A DNA stretch of 48,476 nt, taken from positions 1 to 48,476 of the forward strand of contig NZ_NPDD01000127.1 of NCBI RefSeq assembly GCF_002272245.1. Reading direction: 5' to 3'. Numbering within the stretch: position 1 is the stretch's first letter; every line of letters starts with the position of its first letter. Of the stretch, positions 25,548 through 33,235 are shown in pieces. Both the position numbers and the translations under genes were made by a program. The notes beneath the pieces are model-generated. The model was not told where the DNA came from, did no database searches, and saw only the letters and a program-made list of their open reading frames with translations. This DNA comes from Bacillus sp. 7884-1. GTDB taxonomy: Bacteria > Bacillota > Bacilli > Bacillales > Cytobacillaceae.

Positions 25548-26570
25548 ATGAACTTACAAAAGAATTTATACATAGATGAAGTACTTGTCCAATACTTCCC
25601 CGCAGGCAGCTGGGAGACATGGGTTGGGCAAAGTGGTGCAAATAATACGACTCGATTTGTCCGTGTTGATGATAATCAATATGTCCTCCGAGTTTACGAA
25701 ACCCATCAGGATGAAGATAAGGTAAAGTATGAGCATGCGATCCTAGTTACTTTAACGGAAATGCCTTTAACTATTTCTATTCCTGAGCCTGTCCGATCAC
25801 GTGATGGAAAAACGATTGTACGAACCATGGATGGTAAGATTGCCAGTTTATTTCGATACTTGGATGGAGTAAACCCTGCTCTGGGTGAAATAGCAGAAAT
25901 TCATTCTTACGGGAGAACTGCTACTGAATTGTCAGCTTCTCTAGCAAATGTTCAAATCAATCAACGACCTGCCTACAACCCTTATTATGAGATTGATAGC
26001 ACTCATCCTAGTTGTTCATTACAGGAAGTTTTGAACTTCTGCAAAAACCCTCCGAGAGAATTTTCGGAACAGAATACTGATTTACAAGTTATTTATGATC
26101 AGCTCACCTCTTTTACGGAGCAGATTTCTAGATTAAGGCAATTGCCACATCAACTTGTTCATGGCGATTTAAACGCGTCCAACATTCTGGTCAATGAAGA
26201 TGGGATTGTATCAGCTGCTCTCGATTTTGAATTTGTTACGAACGATTTACGGGTGATGGAACTGGCTGTTTGCTTATCAGACTTCATCGAACCTAGCGAA
26301 GAAGAAGCCAAGACTTGGGCAAAAATCAATGCGTTTCTGTCCGGTTATGGACAATCTCGAAAAATGACAGAAGATGAAATCGAAGCCATTCCTATCCTTA
26401 TCCAACTTAGAAGTCTCGATGTATTCATTCATTTTCTAGGTCGTTATTTGGATCAGGTTAGCTCCATTGATATCGTAAAAGAATATATTAAAAAATCCGC
26501 GATACGCTGCAAATGGATTTTGGATAATAAAAACAAATTGATTACCTTATGCTATGCTAATTTGCAATAA
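25548..26570 (+). CDS. Aminoglycoside-phosphotransferase (APH)-fold kinase
   Basis: A 340-residue protein of the APH/choline-kinase/homoserine-kinase-II superfamily. The catalytic loop HGDLNASNIL is at 205-214 (Asp207, Asn212), and the metal-binding Asp226 is in ALDFEF. The N-lobe VLRVY Lys equivalent is weak (NQYVLRVYET). The substrate is unknown; many such proteins phosphorylate small metabolites rather than antibiotics. The start at 25548 has AAAGGAC 7 nt before it. A longer frame from 25428 runs through the REP element and is unlikely to be the true start. REP-like hairpins bracket the gene on both sides. Confidence 0.8.
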   Translation: MNLQKNLYIDEVLVQYFPAGSWETWVGQSGANNTTRFVRVDDNQYVLRVYETHQDEDKVKYEHAILVTLTEMPLTISIPEPVRSRDGKTIVRTMDGKIASLFRYLDGVNPALGEIAEIHSYGRTATELSASLANVQINQRPAYNPYYEIDSTHPSCSLQEVLNFCKNPPREFSEQNTDLQVIYDQLTSFTEQISRLRQLPHQLVHGDLNASNILVNEDGIVSAALDFEFVTNDLRVMELAVCLSDFIEPSEEEAKTWAKINAFLSGYGQSRKMTEDEIEAIPILIQLRSLDVFIHFLGRYLDQVSSIDIVKEYIKKSAIRCKWILDNKNKLITLCYANLQ

Positions 26571-26580
26571 AGACAAAATA

Positions 26581-26630
26581 CACAGGGACGGTTCTCTTGG
26601 TCAAGGTAGACCAAGAGAACCGTCCCTGTG
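26581..26630. repeat. REP-like hairpin, family A, perfect 22-bp arms
   Basis: Arms 26581-26602 and 26609-26630 are perfect reverse complements with loop AAGGTA; the core is GGGACGGTTCTCTTGGTC. It lies 10 bp after the phosphotransferase stop and may also act as terminator or mRNA stabiliser. Confidence 0.85.
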
Positions 26631-26649
26631 GCAATGGAATCGGTCAGGA

Positions 26650-27609
26650 TTATGATGCTACTTCGACTTTGTCAATCTCGGATTCTTCATTAGATTCTTT
26701 CAAAAATTCTAAAACTCGTTTGGCCATTAGTTTATAGCCACTTGAATTTGGATGGAATTCATCTTCTGCCAATAAGTCTACGTTTGAATTACTGAATAAG
26801 TCTTTTGTTGGAATATACCTTATATTTTCGTATTCTTCTGCAAGAGATTTTCCAGCATCATTCCAATTATCAATAATCATTCCAAGTTCTTTGATTTCAC
26901 CAAAATGCCGTTCAAACGGATTATAAAATCCAATTAGATAAATTTGGGTATCTGGATTCAGATCATTAATTTTATTAAAAATAGCTCTTAAACGCTCGAT
27001 ATATTTCAACCTTTCCTCTTGGAAGGGTTCCATCGTAACATTCATAAAATTGGATTTTAGTACATTCATAATGTCATTCGCACCAATTGTGATTAGTACC
27101 ATATCTGCCTCTTTAATGGCAGAGGCAATCTCTTCTTTTTCCAGCCGTTTAAGTAATTGATCTGACCGGTTTCCTTTTTTACCGAAGTTTTCTACCGTGA
27201 TATTAAGGTTATTGTCTTCAAACGTGTGATTAAGAATGCCGACATAGCCGTCATTCTTTGTTTCATCTCCAATACCTTCCGTTAAAGAGTCACCAATCGC
27301 CACAATCTTTTGATCCTTTTTGAAAAAATCTAATGCAATTTCCACTACTTCCCTGACCTTAGCCTTTATATCTTCCGTTATGGGTTTATCATTCTCTTCT
27401 ACTAGATCTGTTTGTCCCACTTCTTCAGCTGGAGCATTTTCAGCTGCAGTATCTCCTGTATTTTCTGTATGTTCTTGATTAACAGAAGCTATCGCCTTAA
27501 CACTTTCCACTTTTGTTTGATTTCGATCTGGCAGAAGGAGATATAGGAAAAAACTCACAAATAACAAACTACCCATAATAATTAACATCGTTGTTTTTTT
27601 TCTCTGCAA
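26650..27609 (-). CDS. Membrane-anchored SGNH/GDSL hydrolase (YpmR-like)
   Basis: 319 residues. An N-terminal membrane anchor (MLIIMGSLLFVSFFLYLLL) is followed by a Glu-rich linker (about 45-95) and an SGNH hydrolase domain. The catalytic blocks are GDSLTEG (Ser108), GNRSDQL, GANDIM and DEFHPNSSGY (Asp/His pair). It is likely an extracellular esterase or lipase facing the cell wall, similar in layout to B. subtilis YpmR. The start is TTG at 27609 with a weak GGTGTGATGGG before it; an ATG eight codons on is an alternative. It is a single gene. Confidence 0.85.
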   Translation of the reverse strand: MQRKKTTMLIIMGSLLFVSFFLYLLLPDRNQTKVESVKAIASVNQEHTENTGDTAAENAPAEEVGQTDLVEENDKPITEDIKAKVREVVEIALDFFKKDQKIVAIGDSLTEGIGDETKNDGYVGILNHTFEDNNLNITVENFGKKGNRSDQLLKRLEKEEIASAIKEADMVLITIGANDIMNVLKSNFMNVTMEPFQEERLKYIERLRAIFNKINDLNPDTQIYLIGFYNPFERHFGEIKELGMIIDNWNDAGKSLAEEYENIRYIPTKDLFSNSNVDLLAEDEFHPNSSGYKLMAKRVLEFLKESNEESEIDKVEVAS

Positions 27610-27740
27610 AATCCCATCACACCTACTATTGTAAAATCACAATCTAAGAAAATAAAATCTTAGTAATATATAGTTTATTCATTTTATCATGCATGGCAAC
27701 ATTCCGAAAGACAACAAATTTTAGAATTAAATATAAAAAT

Positions 27741-27772
27741 ACTCCGGTTACGATGTGGTAACCGGAGTTTTT
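27741..27772. terminator. Bidirectional terminator hairpin
   Basis: ACTCCGGTTAC-gatgtg-GTAACCGGAGT with T5 on the plus strand and a T-rich run on the minus strand. A degenerate relative is at 32404-32432. Confidence 0.75.
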
Positions 27773-27891
27773 ACCTTATCTTTAAAAAATTGGCTAAATT
27801 AATGAAAGCCATTCTATCCAAGCTAAAAACAGAAAAAACTATTTACCGACTAGATAAATCGTTTCTGTTTTGTTGTCTAAATTTTTATATC

Positions 27892-28200
27892 ATATTAATG
27901 TATTTGAAATCATAAACAGAGCCACCCGTCATAAGAATCGACCAAATGACTAAACTGATCCCCATCCAAGTATTTACACTGATTTTAGATGAACCAAGCA
28001 ATAGAGCTGTTAAGGCAGCTAAATCTGTTCCAAGTAACGAGGGTGAAAGCAATGCAAACACTGGAAGACCATATTTCCCCCAAATATCTCAGGCTCTATT
28101 TTCTCTTTTTGAAGGTTTTGATTTCCCTTTTTTTTAAAATACCATTTATTTTCTTGTATTTTTCAAAAGCTACAAAATTCGCGAAAAGAACCTTAACTTA
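27892..28200 (-). pseudogene. Remnant of a small multidrug-export-like membrane protein
   Basis: On the minus strand the text KYGLPVFALLSPSLLGTDLA, then ALLLGSSKISVNTWMGISLVIWSIL, and a stop near 27892, resembles the C-terminal half of small multi-drug export proteins (Sm_multidrug_ex). A stop codon and a change of frame precede it near 28085, and no start is seen. It is judged a decayed gene end. A DMT-family transporter remnant is a weaker alternative. Confidence 0.45.
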
Positions 28201-28277
28201 AATTAAAACTGTTTTTTAGTTATGTTAATCGATTGCTTTATGGATTATTGCTGCATATTCCTACTTTCCAGACCCAA

Positions 28278-29327
28278 TTAATTTATCGCTGTTAATAGTT
28301 TTAAACTACCACGTTCTCCTGGTTTATATCGTTTCTGCATGGCAGGTGCTGTAACTGAAATTGTATTTTCATTTACTAACACACTATATTGAATTTCATT
28401 TCCTTGAAATTGAGAAAAAAGCACTTTACCTGTGATTTCATTTGGTTCGGGATCCCCTATTACCCATTGTTCTGGTCTGACAGGAAAAACCTGCTGATTT
28501 TTAAGTTCTGCAGGAATTCCGATATCCTTCCAAGTGACTGATAGAAATTGGCCTGGAATAAATGTATCGTCTGACACCCATTTTCCCGTAATCACATTAC
28601 TTTTTCCCACAAAAGTCGATACAAATATCGATTTCGGTCTTGTATAAAGATTTTCCGGTGCATCCACTTGTTCAATTTCACCATTATTCATGACTATGAT
28701 TCTATCCGCCATGGCAAGTGCCTCTCCTTGATCATGAGTGACGAAAACAATGGTAGTGCCAAGTTGACGATGGATACGTTGAATCTCTTTTCGCATGTCT
28801 ATCCTTAGTTCTGCGTCTAATGCACTAAGAGGTTCATCCATTAAAAGTAAGCTAGGTTTTGGAGCGATAGCTCTTGCAAGTGAAACCCGCTGCCTTTGAC
28901 CTCCTGAAAGTTCGGATGGAAAGCGGTGCCTTAATTTTTCCAGTCCTACCAATTCTAAAATTTCTGTTACTGCTGCGTCTTGTTCATATATATCTTGTAT
29001 TTTACCAAAATGATGGTGTTTAAGTGGAAAATAGATATGCTCTTCTACATTCATATGTGGCCAGAGAGCATGAGATTGAAATACCATACTAATATTCCTT
29101 TTTTCGGGAGGAATTAGTGTTTTTTTCGATGCAATTAATTGACCGTCCAACTTTATTTGACCCGTAGATGGTTTCATAAACCCTGCTAATAATTTTAACA
29201 AGGTTGTTTTTCCACAACCAGAAGGGCCGAGTACAGCTACAAATTCTTTTTCATTTAATTCTAGGTTAATATTTTTTAAGGCTTTAAATTCTCCATACTG
29301 TTTACTAATTCCTTGAAGTTGTATCAT
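28278..29327 (-). CDS. ABC transporter ATP-binding protein (FbpC/PotA-like)
   Basis: A 349-residue importer ATPase: Walker A GPSGCGKTT (34-42), Q-loop MVFQSHALWPHM, signature LSGGQRQR, Walker B LLLMDEPLSALD, switch His in FVTHDQ. A C-terminal TOBE-like domain (about 245-349) includes FPVRPEQW and HxG-like regions. It drives the importer whose binding protein and fused permease are encoded just upstream in the same operon. Its start overlaps the permease gene by 23 nt. The composition (binding protein, 586-residue double permease, ATPase with TOBE) is that of ferric iron FbpABC systems; 2-aminoethylphosphonate systems have the same layout. Confidence 0.88.
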   Translation of the reverse strand: MIQLQGISKQYGEFKALKNINLELNEKEFVAVLGPSGCGKTTLLKLLAGFMKPSTGQIKLDGQLIASKKTLIPPEKRNISMVFQSHALWPHMNVEEHIYFPLKHHHFGKIQDIYEQDAAVTEILELVGLEKLRHRFPSELSGGQRQRVSLARAIAPKPSLLLMDEPLSALDAELRIDMRKEIQRIHRQLGTTIVFVTHDQGEALAMADRIIVMNNGEIEQVDAPENLYTRPKSIFVSTFVGKSNVITGKWVSDDTFIPGQFLSVTWKDIGIPAELKNQQVFPVRPEQWVIGDPEPNEITGKVLFSQFQGNEIQYSVLVNENTISVTAPAMQKRYKPGERGSLKLLTAIN

Positions 29328-31065
29328 CTAATTTGATCACCCGTTTTTCCCACATTTTATTTACGATTATATATACAATCCCAGCCAATAGGATGGCAAG
29401 TACAATCATGCTCGAAAAAGCAGTTGAATAGGTACTAAAACCACCCTGTTCATAACTAAAAATAACAACACCAATCGTTTCGGATCCGCTTGACCACAAT
29501 AAGCTTGAAACGGTTAATTCTGTTAAAGCCGTAAGAAACACAAGCAAGGAACCACCTAACACGCCAGGTAAAAGTAAAGGCAAAAGAATTTTTCTCCATT
29601 TCACCCATATTCCTGCCCCAGACATTTGAGCTGCTTCTTCCATAGAAGGATCTAACTGTGAAAATGCTGCTACACTACCACGCACTTGAAGAATGGTAAA
29701 TCTCGTAATATAAGCGATTAATAAAATCCAGATAGTACCATAGATGCCTGGTTGCCACCCTGGGATGGGTTGTATCCACATTAATATAATGGACAGAGCA
29801 AAAACAGTTCCAGGAAGTGCATAAGGGCTTGTAACAATTACTTCTGTTACCTGAATAAAAAGAGTCGGTCTTTTAAATCGTATATAAGCAATGGCTGTTC
29901 CTAACAGCAGACAGCATAGCACTGTTACATTACCTAGCAACAAACTATTCCCTACGGCATTCAATACTTTTTCATCTTCAAACAGTAAGAATTGATAATT
30001 TTTTAGAGAAAGGTTTTCCCACTTTAATGATAGACCATAGGCCTTTATAAAAGATGTTGCGCCCATTGTCAGAAAAGGAATGAAGCTTGTTACAAGGATA
30101 AATCCCCATAGTAAAAGTTCTACGATTAGACGTTTACCGCTTGATAGAAAAAAACGTGGTTCCATGTCGATTTTGATCGTTTCATTCACTTTACTTTTTC
30201 GTACAATCACCCACTGTACAATTGTCCCGATTATAGCGATTGCACCAAGCAAAACAGACAGCACAGATGCCCTGGCGAATGCACTAGGTCCATACCCAAT
30301 TACCTGTTCATAAATATTAGTGCTCAACACTCGAATATTGGCAGGTATTCCTAAAAAAGCTGGAATACCAAAATTATCTAAATTGGATAAAAACGCAAGT
30401 AATCCCCCACCCGCTATACCTGGTAAAGCCATCGGTAAAACAATTTTTCGAAAAATTGTCCCATTGGAGGCTCCCCCAACCTTTGCAGCATTCTGCAGAT
30501 CTCTTGGTATTTTTCTGAAAATATTGACACTCAATAAATAGACAAGCGGAAAATGAGTGATTCCTAACATAAAAATAATTCCTTCCATACTATACAAATT
30601 TAAATCCGGAGCTTCGAAGGATAAAAGCTCAAAAACATATTGAATAGGTCCATTTGATCCAAGGAATTGAACCCAAGCAAGCGTTGTAATATAGGACGGG
30701 ATAATAAATGGTAAAAAGATAAATAGTTGAATCCACTTTTTACCCCTAATATTGACATAAGCCATGATCCATGCAAATATGACACCAAATAAAATAGCCA
30801 TTATCGTGCTAATAATTGTTATAATCAAAGTGTTTTGTACCGTCTTCCATGTTGAGCTGTCTGATAATACTTCTTTATACATGGTCAAACTAATTCCATC
30901 CTCTGTGGAAATACTTAACCATACCAACCGCAAAATCGGTAATAAAAACAGAAAAATAATGAGAATAAAACCAGTTAATCCATACCAGCTTCTAAATAAT
31001 GAAGAAAAGGAAAACGAGAAAGACCTACTCGTTTTCCTTTCCGATTGTAGATGCTGTGGAATCAT
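29305..31065 (-). CDS. ABC transporter permease, two-domain (FbpB-type)
   Basis: A 586-residue permease with about twelve helices, a fusion of two binding-protein-dependent permease domains. Each half carries the EAA-type loop (AAKVGGASNGTIFRKIVLPMALPGIAGG and EEAAQMSGAGIWVKWRKILLPLLLPGVLGG). This double architecture is typical of Fe3+ (FbpB/SfuB) and some phosphonate importers. The gene follows the binding-protein gene by 41 bp and overlaps the ATPase gene, so the three form one operon. Confidence 0.88.
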   Translation of the reverse strand: MIPQHLQSERKTSRSFSFSFSSLFRSWYGLTGFILIIFLFLLPILRLVWLSISTEDGISLTMYKEVLSDSSTWKTVQNTLIITIISTIMAILFGVIFAWIMAYVNIRGKKWIQLFIFLPFIIPSYITTLAWVQFLGSNGPIQYVFELLSFEAPDLNLYSMEGIIFMLGITHFPLVYLLSVNIFRKIPRDLQNAAKVGGASNGTIFRKIVLPMALPGIAGGGLLAFLSNLDNFGIPAFLGIPANIRVLSTNIYEQVIGYGPSAFARASVLSVLLGAIAIIGTIVQWVIVRKSKVNETIKIDMEPRFFLSSGKRLIVELLLWGFILVTSFIPFLTMGATSFIKAYGLSLKWENLSLKNYQFLLFEDEKVLNAVGNSLLLGNVTVLCCLLLGTAIAYIRFKRPTLFIQVTEVIVTSPYALPGTVFALSIILMWIQPIPGWQPGIYGTIWILLIAYITRFTILQVRGSVAAFSQLDPSMEEAAQMSGAGIWVKWRKILLPLLLPGVLGGSLLVFLTALTELTVSSLLWSSGSETIGVVIFSYEQGGFSTYSTAFSSMIVLAILLAGIVYIIVNKMWEKRVIKLDDTTSRN

Positions 31066-31106
31066 ACGTCCACTTCCTTTGTTGTAAATCTAAATTCGTT
31101 TACTCT

Positions 31107-32168
31107 TTATTGTGCTGTAATTTCTTCAAATTTCTTTTTATCATCTTCTCTTGCTTTATAAAGTTCGTTCATATCAGCAGAAATAACCTTTAATTCTTCT
31201 ATTGTTTTTAATCCTTCAGGAGCTTCTACTCCTTCACGAATCGGTGAATAGCCAAGTTCCGCAGCTAACTGTTGTCCTTCTTCTGACAAAACAAAATCAA
31301 CAAAAGCTTGTGCGGCTGCTTCATTATCTGTGCCATTCATAATACCAATTGGTTCTGTAATAACTGGAACTCCTCCTGTTGGATAGACAAATGCAACAGG
31401 AGAACCTTCTTGTGCTGCACGTGCAGCAAGATAATCAACAATCATGCCATAATCTTTTTCGCCGCTTGCTACACCTTTTAATACATCACCGTTTCCTTTT
31501 GTTACTTGTAAATCATTCGCTTGAATATTTTCATAGAATTCCCAGCCAAAGCTATCCTGACGGGTTAGTACCCCAAGATTATAAGCTGCAGCGCCGGAAT
31601 ATAATGGACTTGGCATAATAATTTTGCCTTTTGACTCTTCAGATGTTAGGACTTCCCAGCTTGTTGGTAGTTCTTTAACTTTTTCTGTATTTACAACTAT
31701 TCCTGTCGTCATTACTTTTGTTCCATAATACATTCCATCCGCATCAATAAATTCTGCAGGAATTTTCCCAGCTTCTTCAGAGTCATATGCTAAAAGCATG
31801 TCCTCTTCCTTAAGACTTTCAAATGTAACGGCATCAGCTACTAGCAGTACGTCTGCTTGTACATCACCCGCCAATTTTTCAGCTTGGATTTTGGAAATAA
31901 CTTCTTCTGTACCTGAACGGAATATTTCAACTTCAACATCCGGATACTTCACATTAAAAACTTCTACTAATTTAGCAGCATCTGCATCAGGCTGTGATGT
32001 GTAGAAATTCAACGTCCCTTCTACCTTTGCCTCGACATCTTTTGTTTCTTCATTATTAATGGATTCAGTAGAATTCTCTTCTGAAGATGTGGAACTATTT
32101 CCACAAGCGGCCATAAACATCATCAATAAACCGATTAATAATGTCATCGTCCGGTTTCTTTTCACCAT
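31107..32168 (-). CDS. ABC transporter substrate-binding lipoprotein (Fe3+-type family)
   Basis: A 353-residue lipoprotein with lipobox MAAC (Cys22), a Ser/Glu-rich linker, and a type-2 periplasmic-binding fold of the AfuA/FbpA family (GTLNFYTSQPDADAAKLVEVFNVKYPDVEV at the start, TEPIGIMNGTDNEAAAQAFVDFVLSEEGQ near the end). AGGGGGAAAT precedes the ATG. Ferric iron is the most likely ligand by family, but 2-aminoethylphosphonate or other anions are possible. I found no Fur-box-like sequence in the 300 bp upstream, which weakens the iron call. Confidence 0.82.
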   Translation of the reverse strand: MVKRNRTMTLLIGLLMMFMAACGNSSTSSEENSTESINNEETKDVEAKVEGTLNFYTSQPDADAAKLVEVFNVKYPDVEVEIFRSGTEEVISKIQAEKLAGDVQADVLLVADAVTFESLKEEDMLLAYDSEEAGKIPAEFIDADGMYYGTKVMTTGIVVNTEKVKELPTSWEVLTSEESKGKIIMPSPLYSGAAAYNLGVLTRQDSFGWEFYENIQANDLQVTKGNGDVLKGVASGEKDYGMIVDYLAARAAQEGSPVAFVYPTGGVPVITEPIGIMNGTDNEAAAQAFVDFVLSEEGQQLAAELGYSPIREGVEAPEGLKTIEELKVISADMNELYKAREDDKKKFEEITAQ

Positions 32169-32472
32169 ATTTCCCCCTCTATTAAAACTGATTTTCCCAA
32201 GTATGTATGATGCATTTAATATGGTACCACTCTATTAAATGAAAGGTAGAGAAGATGTATAGTAAATAACATCACTCGTTAACTATATAAAACAAATGTA
32301 AAGATTGTTTAATAATCAAGTAAAATTTTTGAAAATATTCGGTAAACTCTAAATATAATTTTAATTTCCATTTACTTTTCTGGAAAAAAAAGAAAATCTA
32401 TTGAATCCGATTACGAGATCGTAACCGGAAACCTTTACTATCTAAACTAAATTTTCTTAACTGCAATCTTAA
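32169..32472. other. Spacer upstream of the importer operon
   Basis: AT-rich. It contains an imperfect hairpin CCGaTTAC-gagatc-GTAAcCGG (32407-32430), related in sequence to the terminator at 27741; the two lie on either side of the importer operon. No gene and no clear Fur site seen. Confidence 0.4.
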
Positions 32473-33231
32473 TCATATTCCTATTTCCCGCATTTTCACC
32501 GTTACAACTTTAACTCTGCCATCAATATCCGTCCCATCAAACTTTGGAAGCTTTAGCTCACTCACAATTTTTCCGTCACGCATAAACATAATACGCTCCG
32601 TCCGCGCCGCAATCTTTGCGTCGTGAGTTACTAGCATAACCGCAGTACCGTTCTTGTTGATTTCGGAGAATATATCCATAATCTCCTGCGCTGATTTTGA
32701 GTTGAGCGCGCCTGTAGGCTCGTCGCCGAAGATGATTCTCGGGTTGTTCATAAGTGCGCGGCATATTCCCGCACGCTGAAGCTGACCTCCTGAAACCTGA
32801 ATAATGTCACGCTTCTCAAGCTCCGCAATGCCTACCCTTTTCATAAGTGCTCTTGCTTTCTGGGTTATTTTTGCGGCGTTCTTTCTGTTGTCGTGCATTG
32901 ACGGAAGAATGATGTTGTCGAGGATATTCAGATTTTTCAGCATAGTAGGCTGCTGAAAAACAAATCCCATTTTAGTTCTACGAATATCTGAAAGTTCATT
33001 CTCCCCGACCGCCGATAAATCCCTGCTGTCAAAAACGACCTTCCCTCTGTCAATTCCGTCCATTCCGCTCAGCGAAAACATCAGCGTCGATTTTCCCGAG
33101 CCCGAAGGTCCCATAACCGCAACGAACTCTCCTTCGTTTATTTCAACGGATACTCCATCGAGAACATTGCGCTGTTCATCACCCTCACCGAACCCTTTTA
33201 CTATTTGATCACCGATAATAATCTTCTTCAT
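32473..33231 (-). CDS. ABC transporter ATP-binding protein (MacB/LolD type)
   Basis: A 252-residue ATPase of the FtsX-permease-linked class. Walker A GPSGSGKST at 41-49, Q-loop FVFQQPTMLKN, signature VSGGQLQRAG, Walker B IIFGDEPTGALN and HDAKIAART. The D-loop carries Asn instead of the usual Asp (ALNSKS), as is seen in many clostridial members. It begins 4 nt after the permease stop with AAAGGAG upstream, so the pair is co-translated. It is probably a mechanotransmission-type exporter or envelope-stress system rather than an importer. G+C-rich codons set this gene apart from most of the window. Confidence 0.88.
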   Translation of the reverse strand: MKKIIIGDQIVKGFGEGDEQRNVLDGVSVEINEGEFVAVMGPSGSGKSTLMFSLSGMDGIDRGKVVFDSRDLSAVGENELSDIRRTKMGFVFQQPTMLKNLNILDNIILPSMHDNRKNAAKITQKARALMKRVGIAELEKRDIIQVSGGQLQRAGICRALMNNPRIIFGDEPTGALNSKSAQEIMDIFSEINKNGTAVMLVTHDAKIAARTERIMFMRDGKIVSELKLPKFDGTDIDGRVKVVTVKMREIGI

Positions 33232-33235
33232 ATGC

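Noticed and set aside
27946..28201. Plus-strand open frames of 63 and 70 codons
   Set aside because: They are shadows of the decayed membrane-protein gene on the minus strand; no ribosome site or family match.
32169..32350. Possible Fur box before the importer operon
   Set aside because: I looked for the TGATAAT-type 19-bp pattern and found no convincing match.
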